From NCBI GenBank assembly GCA_033557465.1, contig CM066048.1, forward strand, positions 20,312,305 through 20,376,304: 64,000 nt of DNA, given 5' to 3'. Source of the stretch: Ichthyophis bannanicus. Lineage: Eukaryota; Chordata; Amphibia; Gymnophiona; Ichthyophiidae. The notes under the pieces are model-generated. The model made no database searches and was not told the origin of the DNA. It saw only the letters and a program-made list of their open reading frames with translations. The position numbers and the translations under genes were made by a program. Shown in pieces: positions 20,674 to 30,317 of the stretch (position 1 is its first letter; every line of letters starts with the position of its first letter).

Positions 20674-21519
20674 CTAGTTTAAAAGCTGCTCTATCTCCTT
20701 TTTAAAGGTTAATGCCAGCAGCCTGGTTCCATCCCGGTTAAGGTGAAGCCCATCCCTTCGGATGAGCCCCTCCTTTCCCCAGAATGTTCCCCAGTTCCTA
20801 ACAAATCCAAACCCCTCATCTCTGCACCATTGTCTTATCCACGCATTGAGACTCCGGAGCTCTGTCTGCCTTTTGGGTCCTGCGCGTGGAACAGGAAGCA
20901 TTTCGGAGAATGCTACCCTGGAAGTTCTGGATTTCAACTTCCTACCTAAAAGCCTAAATTTAGCCTCCAGAACCTCCCTACCACATTTTCCTATGTCATT
21001 GGTACCAACATGTACCAAGACAGCAGACTCCTCCCCAGCACTATCTAAGACCTCATCTAGGTGGCGCGTGAGGTCCGCTACCTTCGCACCAGGCAGGCAT
21101 GTTACCAGGCGATCCTCACGTCCACCAGCCACCCAGCTATCTACATGCCTAATGATCGAATCACCAACTATAACGGCTGTCCTAACCCTTCCCTCATGGG
21201 CACATGGCCCTGGAGAAACTTCCTCGGTGCGAGAGGGTTTTACATCACCTGGAGGACAGGTCCTAGTTACAGGATCACTTCCTGCCACACCAGGGTGATG
21301 CTCTCCTGTCACGTGACCTCTCTCCTCCATGGCAACAGGGATGCTTTCCAAGTCTGCTACTTTAGCCTCTAGAGAACGGACTCGTTCCCTGAGAGCAAAG
21401 AGCTCCTTGCACCTAGTGCACACGTAAGACCTCTCACCAACTGGGAGAAAATCATACATGTGACACTCAATGCAAAAAACTGGAAAGCCCCCATCCCGCT
21501 GCTGGACTGCTGTCTGCAT
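20674..21519 (-). CDS. CR1 ORF1: zinc-finger and SGNH esterase protein
   Basis: A 281-aa protein. The N-terminus has two CxxC pairs (C16, C19, C34, C37) in a PHD-like or zinc-ribbon arrangement. A short coiled coil follows (about 40-60, ALRERVRSLEAKVADLE), then a spacer. The second half is an SGNH/GDSL-type esterase with its blocks visible: VGDSIIRHVD (catalytic Ser), VHVGTNDIG (Gly/Asn) and RRDGLHLNRDG (catalytic Asp and His). Such esterase ORF1 proteins are known from CR1-like retrotransposons, where they probably act in RNP assembly or membrane/lipid contact. The substrate is unknown. All expected active-site residues are present and there is no internal stop, so this copy could encode a folded protein. 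Confidence 0.9.
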   Translation of the reverse strand: MQTAVQQRDGGFPVFCIECHMYDFLPVGERSYVCTRCKELFALRERVRSLEAKVADLESIPVAMEERGHVTGEHHPGVAGSDPVTRTCPPGDVKPSRTEEVSPGPCAHEGRVRTAVIVGDSIIRHVDSWVAGGREDRLVTCLPGAKVADLTRHLDEVLDSAGEESAVLVHVGTNDIGKCGREVLEAKFRLLGRKLKSRTSRVAFSEMLPVPRAGPKRQTELRSLNAWIRQWCRDEGFGFVRNWGTFWGKEGLIRRDGLHLNRDGTRLLALTFKKEIEQLLN

Positions 21520-21849
21520 CTTAGTTTTACGTTTGTGTTTAGATCTAAGTTCTTTACTTACTAAGGGTTGCTATGGATATTTATACTAATAAAACTGAAC
21601 CTAATACGTGTAATATACCTTGTTCACCTGAAGCTTAACTAATCTCAGGTCCTTAGTGTATGACTGATTTGGGTAATGAGCGTCACCTGAGAGCACCTCC
21701 TGTCTTTTAAGATGTGTAAGTACCTATAAAGCTACAATTATCCCAGGGGTGGGAGGGAATTAACACTTATTAAAAGAGGGCTGCTACACAGTACCCTGTC
21801 TTGTGCTGCTGTGGTAAGCTATATTCTGATTTGATTTAAATTATAGCTC

Positions 21850-22215
21850 TTAGCTGCTGCTAGGCTCTAACTTCTTATGAAATTTAAAGTACAAGCTCTC
21901 TGCTGGGTTCTAAATTTAACCAGAAAGCTCTTTTCTGTGTTGTAAATTTAAGCTAAAAGAACTTTGCTGATGCTAGGCCCTGAGTGACTATTAAATGTAA
22001 ACTACAAGCTCTCTGCTGGGTTCCAAATGTAACCGGAAAGCTCTCTTCTGTGTTTTAAATTTAAACTAAAAGTACTTTGCTGTTACTAGGCCCTGAGTGA
22101 CTATTAAATTTAAAGTACAAGCTCTCTGCTGGGTATGAAATGTAACCAGAGAGTTCTCCTCTGTGTTTTAAATGTAAACTTAAACTGCTGCTACTAGGCC
22201 CTGACTGATTTAACA
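21850..22215 (-). repeat. 113-bp tandem repeats in the CR1 leader
   Basis: CAAGCTCTCTGCTGGG recurs at 21892, 22005 and 22118, exactly 113 bp apart, with the rest of the unit conserved (GGCCCTGAGTGACTATTAAA). There are about three copies plus a partial one at the low-coordinate side. They lie upstream of ORF1 and may form the element's promoter. Confidence 0.88.
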
Positions 22216-22400
22216 AAAATAGTGGATCACAGATTAATTAGCTTTAATACAAAGAATTCCTTCTAGAAAATTACCAGAAGTAAATACTCACAGTTGCAGA
22301 TCTCCCTCCAGAAGCAACAGTCCCCCTTACCAGTCTTTCAAGTTGGGTTTTAGACTGGTCCCAGCTTCAAGAAAATAGGATCATGGGGAAGGGGGAGGGG

Positions 22401-22774
22401 CAGGGGCTAGGGAGGAGAGAGTAGTGGGTAGTTGACGCCAGCGGCCAGCAAATTTCCAGCATTTACATTGCTGGTGTAGAGGTCCTGCTACCTATCTGTT
22501 TCTCTTCACTAAGACCAGTCAGGTCAGTCAGATCTTGGCGGATTGACAATTATCTAACCTCAGTTGGATCCTCCATTCCGGAGACCTAAATACAAGTTCT
22601 AGAAATGAATCTCGTAGGTTTTGCAGGATGGCATCATTTGCTAAGCAACTTCGATTTGAGCAAGAGTTAAATGAGCTAAAGTGGCCTGAAGGATAAGTCA
22701 CATGGAGGTTAAATACAATTTGCAAGATATTTCCAGACATCCGCAAAAGTGATCAACATTGACGGTCAATATTA
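22401..22774. other. Unassigned sequence
   Basis: No gene. It includes the uncertain 5' junction of the CR1 element. Confidence 0.3.
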
Positions 22775-23447
22775 AGAACCTTTTCTACTAATACTACTAC
22801 TACAACTACTGAGCATTTGTAATGTGCTACAAGTCGTATGCAGCGCTGCACAAACATGTAAGAGACAGTCCCTGCTCATCAGAGCTTACAATCTAATCAA
22901 GACAGACAATACAGGAGGTGTAGGCAGGGATAAAACAAGGGGGAAAGGAAAAGAAAGGTGAGTCAAGATCCAAAAGCAGCAGCGAAGAGGTGAGTTTTCA
23001 GCCTGGATTTGAAGAGGGTTAGAGAAGGTGCCTGGCGTACAGATACAGGTAGTTTGTTTCAGGCGTAAGGTGCAGCAAGGTGAAAGGAGCAAAGTCTGGA
23101 GTTAGCAATGGAAGAGAAGGGCACAGATAGAAGCAGTTTGCCAGAAGAGCGGAGTTCCCGAGGGGGGGTGTAAGGAGAGATAAGAGAAGAGAGGTAGTGA
23201 GGAGCCGCAGAGTGAATGCATTTATAGGTCAGCAGGAGAAGTTTGAATTGGATGCGGAGACGGATAGGGAGCCAGTGAAGTGACTTGAGAAGAGGAGTAA
23301 TGTGGGCATGACGAGGCTGGTGGAAGATTAGCCGTGCACAGGGCCGGCCCGTCCATTGAGCAAGAATGTTTTTTGCACAGGGCCCCGCGTTTCAGGGGGC
23401 CCCGCGCAAAAAACATTCTTCAGCATCCCAAGTTTTAAAAAAAAAAC

Positions 23448-23851
23448 CCAAACCGGCTGCTTCTGCCGCGGCAGCAGCAAGAGCTCTGCCGCGGCAGCAG
23501 CAAGAGCTCTGCCGCGGGGCCCCCCCCTGCCCGGCAGAGTCTCCGTGCATCCTCAGCAGCTTTCTTCATGTCCAAAACGCGGGCTTCTTTCAGAGCCGCG
23601 AGAGTTTCCTTTCTCGCGGCTCTGTTAATCCCGCCGAGGGTGATGGGATTTCCCATCAGCCCCGCGGGATTAAGAGAGCCGCGAGAAAAGAAACTCTCGC
23701 GGCTCTGAAAGAAGCCCGCGTTTTGGACATGAAGAAAGCTGCTGAGGATGCACGGAGGCTCTGCCGGGCAGGGGGGGGGCCCCGCGGCAGAGCTCTTGAT
23801 GCTGCCGCAGCAGAGCTCTTGATGCTGCCGCGGCAGAAGCAGCCAGTTTGG
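23448..23851. repeat. About 400-bp near-perfect palindrome
   Basis: Arms of about 200 nt meet at 23649/23650 (TGATGGGATTTCCCATCA). The ends are CCAAACCGGCTGCTTCTGCC and its near complement GGCAGAAGCAGCCAGTTTGG. The arms include GCCGCGAGAG, CGCGGCTC, AAAACGCGGGC and TCATGTCC in mirror order. Because of the symmetry almost the same peptide (KEARVLDMKKAAEDARRLCR) is encoded on both strands; I do not regard it as a gene. Confidence 0.9.
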
Positions 23852-23879
23852 TTTTTTTTTTATTTTAATTTGGAATGAT

Positions 23880-25170
23880 AGGGGGGGGGGTGGTTAGGAC
23901 TGGTAATGGGCTATGGGAGGGGAGGCTAAACTGGAAGTGGGCTGATGGGGGGGGGGTGGTGAGGACAGGTAAATGGCCGGGGGGGGGGTGCTGGTTAGGA
24001 CTGGTAATGGGCCAGGGGGGGGGGGGGTGGTGGTTAGGACTGGTAATGGGCCATGGGGGGGGTAGGACTGGAAATGGGCTGATGGGGGGGGGGGTAGGAC
24101 TGGTAATGGGCTATGGGGGGGCTAAGACTGGAATTGGGCTGATGGGGGGGGGTGGTTAGGACTGGTAATGGGCCAGGGGGGGGGTTAGGACTGGTAATGG
24201 GCCAGGGGGGGGGTTAGGACTGGTAATGGGCTGATGGGGGGGACGGTTAAGACAGGTAATGGGCCATGGGGGGGGGGGTTAGGACTGGTAATGGGCCATG
24301 GGGGGGGGGGTAGGCAAATACAGGAAGTGGGCTGATGGGGGGGGGGGTAGGAATGAAAATTGGCTATGGGGGGGCTAAGACTGGAAATAGGCTGATGGGG
24401 GGGCTAGGACTGGAAATAGGGTGATGGGGGGGTTAGGACTGGTAATGGGCTATGGGGTGCTAAGACTGGAAATGGGCTGATGGGGGGGTAGGACTGGTAA
24501 TTGGCTATGGGAGGGGGGCTAAGACTGGAAATAGGCTGATGGGGGGCTAGGACTGGAAATAGGGTGATGGGGGGTTAGGACGTAATGGGCTGATGGGGGG
24601 TTAGGACTAGTAATGGGCTATGAGGAGGCTAGGACTGGAAATGGGCTGAGTGGAAGGAGGGCTTGAACTGCAAATAGCTGATGGGGACGGGGGCTTGGAA
24701 TGGAAATGGGTTGTGAGGGGGAGGGAGCTAGGACTGGAAATGGGTGAGGGGGGGGCTAGGACAGGAAATGGGCTGATGGAGGGGCTAGAATAGGACTGGA
24801 AATTGGCTGTTGGGGGGTGCTAAGATTGGAAATGGGCTGTGGTGGGGGTTTGGATTGAAATGGACTCATGAAGGGGCTAGAACTGGAAGTAGGCTCATGG
24901 GGGCTTGGATTGGAAATGGGCTGAGTGGAGGGGAGCTAGGATTTGACATGGGCTGATGGTGGGGCTAGGAAAGGACTAGAAATGGGCTCATGGGGGGCTG
25001 GGATTGGAAATGAGCTGATGGAGGGACTTGGATGGGACTGCAAATAGATGGGGGAGCTAGGACTGGAAATGGGCTTATGGGGGGCTAGGACTGGAAATGG
25101 GCTGATGCGGGGACTAGAAGGGAGCGGATGCTGGGTGGGACTGGAACTAGAATGGAGCTGATGTTGGGGG
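23880..25170. repeat. G-rich minisatellite
   Basis: Dozens of imperfect units of about 25-45 bp built from GGTTAGGACTGGTAATGGGC plus runs of 5-12 G. Near the left edge the units are more alike and later ones are more diverged. The plus strand has very high potential for G-quadruplex structures. Confidence 0.92.
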
Positions 25171-26205
25171 AGGATTAGAATGGGATGGAGCTGGGAGAGT
25201 GAAATGGAGAGGGAAAAAATATTTTGTGTGGGAGGGAAGACAAATCTACAATTGTCCGGATATTGGGAGAGTAAGTGGGGATTGAGGATGGAGGGGTAAA
25301 ATTTGAGTGGATGAAATAGGAATGAGGAAAGAGGAAAAGGAGAAAGATTAGTATGTTAAAGCAGATGTAGAGAGAGAATGGAAAAAAACTAGAAGAGAGA
25401 AGAAAAGACAAATGGACAGCAGACGATGAAGAATTAGCGGAAGACACGAAGAAACCAGAAGAAAGTGGCTGGAGCAATTGCAGCTGAAAAAAAATGCACA
25501 AAAGGTAGAAAAATATCTCTTTATTTTGAATTTATTAATTGGAATATGTCAGCTCTGGGAAATGTGCATCATTAACGTCTGCGCTTTGTTTAGTACAAGA
25601 GCAAATTAATGTATAGTTTTATTTCTACAGTGTTGTACATTCCAAGTTTGGCTTTTGGGATTCCCAGTTTAATTATTGTCTTCCTGTTTCTAAATTGTGA
25701 TTCCTTGTTTGGTGATGGTTTATGTTCTGTTCATGTGTAACTGAGCTGAGGTATTCTGTTTATGTAATTCCTATTTGACATTGCCACTTGTTCTCTTTCC
25801 CCAGTAGGTCATGTATTGTTGTTCTCTGAAATGTATTGGTTTAATATTTGCAGCGTTTCCTTTTGATAGTTAGGGTATGGTGCTTTATGAGTCCTGGTAG
25901 TGCTGTTAGGATACGGCGGGTTTGCTATGGGTTCTAAATGGGCAGTGTTTGTAGTAGTTCCTAATGTGTCTGGCGGTTGGCACTGGATTATAGTAATGTA
26001 GAAGTCTTTTAGTCTTTCTTTATTCATACACTCATTAAGAGGCATGTTTACTAAAAGTTCGTGTATGGTAACATTATGCAAATATTTATGCAAATGAGGA
26101 CCCTTATGCAAATGAGGCCCCGCACCGAGTCTCCGCACATGGCCCCGCACCCCCCTTGGGCCGCCCCTGGCCGTGCAGCAGAGTGTTGAACAGATTGAAG
26201 GGGAC

Positions 26206-28812
26206 ACTGTTTAAGGTTTCTTCTCTACCACTGGACTCTGTTTGCTGTACAACATCCCCCTCCCCTTTTCCTCTTCGCCGTCGCCTTACAACAGACACTC
26301 TCAAGTCTTTCCCTCCTGCTCCCTCCCTTCAGACTTTTTCTCGTGCTCTCTTGACTCCCAAGCCTCTCTCTGGGATTCTCTCCTCACTTCTGCCTTAGAT
26401 AGGTTAGCACCTCTCCAGCCCTCTCCTCCTATGCAATTGTCCAAACATTTCCCCTGGTATCATCCTTCCCTACGCCTGCAACGGACCCAGCTCCGCCAGG
26501 TTCAACGCCTCTGGTCTCGACATCCCTCCCCGGACTTGCTACTACGCTTTAAACAGCTGTCTACCGCCTATCGCTCAGCCGTGCAGGACGCCAAGCGTAC
26601 CTTTTATTCAACTGAGATCTCTGAAGCTGCGCACTCCTCCAGACAAGTGTTTGCTATTTTTCGTAGGCTCTCCTCCACTGGCCCCCGATGCTCTCTGCCC
26701 TCCACAACTCCGGACCCCCAACTTTTGGCCTCTTTCTTTTCTAATAAAATTTTGGATCTGCGCTCTTCTTTTTCAAACCCTTCCCCCCTTCTCCGTTATC
26801 TCCTCTGCCCTGCGGTCATTCATGCACTTCGCCTGAATCCTCTGTGGCCTCCCCAGCTGGTCCTCTCTCTCTCTCCTCTTCCCCTCCACCTAATCCAGCA
26901 TTGGTCCATACTTGGTCTTTCTTTCATCCAGTCCTTCCTGCGGAAGTAGTCCAGATGTTGTCTAAAATTCAGAAAACAACTTGTAGCCTGGACCCAATTC
27001 CATCAAGCTGGTTAACTGAGCCTTCTTTACAGCTCGTACCGTACTTAACAGACATTATTAACTCCAGCATGACATCTGGCCTTTTTCCAACTGCTTGGAA
27101 ATCTGCTGTGGTTCGTCCTCTCTTAAAGCAGTCATCACTGGATCCTTCCATTCTGTCTCACTGGCGCCCCGTTTCAAATCTCCCGTTCGTAGCCAAGCTC
27201 CTGGAACGATTTGTTTTTGAACAGTTAAACTCCCATATTGAAACTACTCACTCCCTTCATCCCCGCCAAGCAGGTTTCCGTCATGGGCACAGCACTGAAA
27301 CTGTCCTTTTAGCACTATTGAACGAACTGCACGTTGCACATGATCGGGGTGATATTACTTTAATTGTCTCACTTGATCTTTCAGCAGCTTTTGATTTAAT
27401 TGATCACCAGACTCTTCTTTCTCGACTCTCTGATTGTAGGTTGCAGGGCACAGTCTTACAATGGTTTCACTCTTTTCTTTCGGCTCGTTCTTTCACTGTC
27501 CACTCAAACGGTCACTCCTCTTCTTCTTTCCCGCTCACTTGTGGTGTACCACAGGGTTCTGTTCTCTCTCCTTTACTGTTTAATATTTTTCTTGCTCCTT
27601 TGCCCCTTCTAATTCAACAATTACCTGTGTCCCCTTACATCTATGTGGATGATATCATTCTACTTTATCATGTCTCCCCACTAACTTCAGATATTTCCCC
27701 ATTTAACGACTGCCTCTCACATATTACTTTCTGGCTTTCCCAGAATTTCCTCCATCTGAACCCTGCTAAATCCACTGCAATGTGGATATCCTTAAGCGGT
27801 TCTTGTCCAACTATTGCACCTTTGATTAATTCTGTTCCTATCCCCCTGGTTTCTTCTTTCCGTTACCTGGGTGTTATTCTTGACTCCACTCTTTCTTTCC
27901 ACTTACACATTTCTTCTCTCACTCGTCGTTCTTTTTTGTCTCTGCGTCAGATTAGGGCTGTCCGTTCAGTTCTACCTTCTGATTCATTGGTCACTCTGGT
28001 GTTGGCACTTGTCATCAGTAGATTAGACTATTGTAACGTTTTTCTAGCAAATCTTCCCAAATATCAACTTCAAAGACTTCAGTCCGTCCAAAATACCGCT
28101 GTTCGACTTATCACTTTTTCTCACCGCTTTGAACATGTCACTCCCCTTCTTTTTCAATTTCATTGGTTACCCCTCCGGTTTCGATATCAATATAAATTTC
28201 TTATTCTACTTCACCGTGCCATCCATACGGGTGAACCCACTTATCTGGCTGACCTCATTTCCCTCCACACCCCATATCGCCAGCTTCGTTCCCTGCACGC
28301 CAACCGTTTAGCTCTGCCCGCCCCTTCACGAGCTCACCTAGAGCAGACCCGACACTCGGCATTTTTCTTTTTGGGTCCTCTCCTGTGGAACACCCTGCCA
28401 TCTACACTCCATCTAGAATCTTCCTATCCGCAATTCAAATCACTACTCAAAACTCACCTGTTCCAACAAGCCTTCGACCTTCCCTCTGACTCCCATTCCT
28501 AAGATATGTTGTCCATGTCATTTGTCTGTCGGTTTGGTTTAATATTGTGTGTAGTCCTCATAATAATTTTAACAAGTTTTAATATTGTATGTAGTCTTTA
28601 TAATAATTTTTAACAGTTTAACTTGTACTGTCTTACGTCTTAGTTCTCTCTCTTGTCTGCCTTTTATGTTTTCTCTTGACTTTGCTTTCCTGTTAGTTAT
28701 GGCGTTCTTTTCTCTACCCTACAAAGTGGACTTTTATTCTTATTGTACACCGCTTAATGCCTTGGCCATAGCGGTCTATCAAGTGTTTTAATAAAGAAAG
28801 ATAAAGATAAAG
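26206..28812 (+). mobile_element. L2-type LINE, 5'-truncated, plus strand
   Basis: Begins abruptly around 26206 inside the linker between endonuclease and reverse transcriptase (the first piece of frame is 26242-26838). It runs through an intact reverse-transcriptase frame and ends with TACACCGCTTAATG..., then an AATAAAGAAAGATAAAGAT tail at about 28812. It is inserted in the opposite orientation within the minus-strand L2. Confidence 0.85.
26844..28502 (+). CDS. L2-type reverse transcriptase, intact 552-aa frame
   Basis: The blocks in order are [66 protein letters not shown] (first catalytic Asp), [27 protein letters not shown] (YVDD catalytic pair) and LHLNPAKSTAMW. The C-terminal region ends in KSLLKTHLFQQAFDLP, typical of L2-clade LINEs. 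It copies the element's RNA at a nicked target. The preceding linker region (26242 to about 26838, with FRRLSSTG...LLASFFSNKI) is in another frame, so one frameshift near 26830-26850 separates the two. The whole endonuclease and 5' end are missing, so the copy was dead on arrival, yet 552 codons are still open. Confidence 0.88.
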   Translation: MASPAGPLSLSSSPPPNPALVHTWSFFHPVLPAEVVQMLSKIQKTTCSLDPIPSSWLTEPSLQLVPYLTDIINSSMTSGLFPTAWKSAVVRPLLKQSSLDPSILSHWRPVSNLPFVAKLLERFVFEQLNSHIETTHSLHPRQAGFRHGHSTETVLLALLNELHVAHDRGDITLIVSLDLSAAFDLIDHQTLLSRLSDCRLQGTVLQWFHSFLSARSFTVHSNGHSSSSFPLTCGVPQGSVLSPLLFNIFLAPLPLLIQQLPVSPYIYVDDIILLYHVSPLTSDISPFNDCLSHITFWLSQNFLHLNPAKSTAMWISLSGSCPTIAPLINSVPIPLVSSFRYLGVILDSTLSFHLHISSLTRRSFLSLRQIRAVRSVLPSDSLVTLVLALVISRLDYCNVFLANLPKYQLQRLQSVQNTAVRLITFSHRFEHVTPLLFQFHWLPLRFRYQYKFLILLHRAIHTGEPTYLADLISLHTPYRQLRSLHANRLALPAPSRAHLEQTRHSAFFFLGPLLWNTLPSTLHLESSYPQFKSLLKTHLFQQAFDLPSDSHS

Positions 28813-29860
28813 AGATGATTCAAAGGGAGACCAGCAAGGAGTAGGTTACAGTAGTCAAGACAGGAGGTGATTAAGGAGTGGATAAGTGTCTTAGTAGTGT
28901 GTTCAGAAAGGAAAGGACAGATTTTGCTGATATTATAGAGAAAGAAACGGCAGGTCTTAGCTATCAGATGAATGTGTGTGGAGAAGGAGAGAGAAGAGTC
29001 GAAGACAACCCCCAAGATTTCGAACAGAGGAAACAGGAAGGAGTACAGAGTTATCCACAGAAACTGAGAAAGGAGGAAGAGGAGGGGAGGGTTTAGGGGG
29101 AAGGATGAGAAGTTCAGTCTTGGCCATGTTCAATTTCAAGTGGCGGTGAGACATTCAGGCAGCAATGTCAGAAAGGCAGGCAGAGATCCGGGTCTGGATA
29201 GCCAGAGAGATTTCAGGCGTAGAGAGGTAGATCTGGGAGTCATCAGCATAAAGATGGTACTGAAAGCCATGGGAAGAGATAAGCGCACCAAGGGACTAGG
29301 TATAGAGAGAGAAAAGGAGCGGACCCAAGACAGATCCTTGGGGTACACCAACTGGGAGCGGGATAGCAGAGGAGGAGGAGCCACCAGAACACACAATGAA
29401 AGAGCGATGGGAGAGATAGGAGGAGATCCAGGATAGTACAGAGCCCTTAAAACCAAGTGAGGACAGGGTATCGAGGAGAAGATTGTGGTCAACAGTGTCA
29501 AAAGCAGCAGAGAGGTCAAGAATGATGAGGACAGAGTAAAGGCCCTTGGATTTTGCCAGGAACAAGTTACTGGAGACTTTGGCAAATGACGTTTCAGTAG
29601 AGTGTAAAGGACGAAAGCCAGACTGTAAAGGATCCATGAGGGCATGAGAGGAGAGGAAGTCAAGACAGCGGTGGTGAACAGCACATTCAAGTAGTTTAGA
29701 AACGAAGGGAAGGAGAGAGATGAGTCGATAATTAGAAGGACAGGTGGGATCAAGTGAGGGTTTCTTGAGGAGAGGTGTGACCAATGCATGTTTTCTGTTG
29801 TGTCTCTGAGAAACATGAGTAAGTAAAGCAGACCTCAGGAGCTGGGACCTCAAGAACAGA

Positions 29861-30104
29861 GGAGCATAATGTTTGATCTCACTGTCATAGTGCAGGATTA
29901 TGTCAGGGAACGATTTCCCTAGCAGAAAGGAGAGTGCCCAAAGTGTTTGGCCAAGTCATAGAAGAGCTTCATGACCCGACAGGCAGTTACCCAGCTCAGG
30001 GGCTACATGAACTCAGTCTGGGTCTGACACAGAGTAAGGACATCCCTGGAGATTTACCTTGTTATATCCGACCCTGCCTTGTGTTCTCTTTCCTTTCCTT
30101 CCAG
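29861..30104 (+). other. Intron sequence before LIM2 exon 2
   Basis: No repeat clearly recognised. The final 30 bases form the pyrimidine-rich acceptor of the next exon. Confidence 0.5.
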
Positions 30105-30245
30105 CGTTTTGGGATGCCACTCGGGCCTTCATGCTGCTCTCCATCCTCTCCAGTTTTGCTGGTATCATCCTCGGATTCATGGCCTTTCCCAGTGGTATGA
30201 AGTCTGCAAAAGCCCGGTCTGCAGGTATCACTCTGCTAGTCGCTG
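30105..30245 (+). CDS. LIM2: LIM2/MP20-like lens membrane protein, coding exon 2
   Basis: Acceptor TTTCCTTCCAG ends at 30104; donor G|GTAAGT starts at 30246. The exon is 141 nt, phase 1 to phase 1, and encodes residues 59-106. It opens with AFWDATRAF, the strongly conserved end of the first extracellular loop. Trp61 is kept, while the mammalian Asn62 is Asp here, so the N-glycosylation sequon of some mammals is absent. Membrane segment 2 follows (about 66-86, LLSILSSFAGIILGFMAF) and segment 3 begins (SAGITLLVAG). It is separated from exon 1 by a 16.3-kb intron filled with transposons. Confidence 0.93.
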
Positions 30246-30317
30246 GTAAGTAGGAGATGGTATCACTTCATGAAAAGAGGCAAGGGTCCATCAGTTTCAT
30301 TCTCAAGCAAGAGTCCA

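Larger units (their letters stand above)
17513..22400 (-). mobile_element. Nearly full-length CR1 LINE (family A)
   Basis: On the minus strand, in order: a leader with 113-bp tandem repeats, ORF1 (21519 to 20674), a 35-bp gap, ORF2 (20638 to 17849), then a 3' region ending in TCTTATGTTCTTATGTTCTT at about 17513. The 5' boundary is only approximate. Both frames are long and open; the single clear defect is a 1-bp frameshift near the end of ORF2. It lies in intron 1 of the LIM2-like gene, antisense to it. Confidence 0.88.
23339..26169. mobile_element. 2.83-kb non-autonomous hAT element
   Basis: It starts CAGGGCCGGCCC and ends (reverse complement) CAGGGGCGGCCC, an 11/12 match. It is flanked by a perfect 8-bp duplication GCCGTGCA (23331-23338 and 26170-26177), which fits hAT transposition. 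No transposase is recognisable. It contains a small hairpin (23360-23424), a large palindrome (23448-23851), a G-rich minisatellite (about 23880-25170), a purine-rich stretch (25180-25510) and AT-rich sequence with three ATGCAAAT octamers near its right end. Confidence 0.9.
22775..29860 (-). mobile_element. L2 LINE (minus strand) split by two later insertions
   Basis: Three pieces form one element. 28813-29860 has the reverse-transcriptase region, 26178-26205 is a short bridge, and 22775-23338 carries the end of the coding region and the 3' end (on the minus strand GATTGTAAGCTCTGATGAGC, then AGTAGTAGTATTAGTAG). The minus strand at 29300-29850 reads [36 protein letters not shown] and [15 protein letters not shown], with [10 protein letters not shown] further on at about 29240. 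Stops and shifts make it inactive. The inserts are the hAT element (23339-26169) and the plus-strand LINE (about 26206-28812). Confidence 0.85.

Noticed and set aside
23366..23878. 170-codon frame in the hAT element
   Set aside because: It lies in the palindrome and the same peptide appears on both strands; low-complexity Ala/Arg content and no homologous domain.
23875..24159. 94-codon Gly-rich frame
   Set aside because: Translation of the G-rich minisatellite.
29136..29816. 226-codon minus-strand frame
   Set aside because: It is the out-of-frame shadow of the L2 reverse transcriptase (29296-29853); Ser/Leu-rich without motifs, apart from the end where it overlaps the RT continuation.
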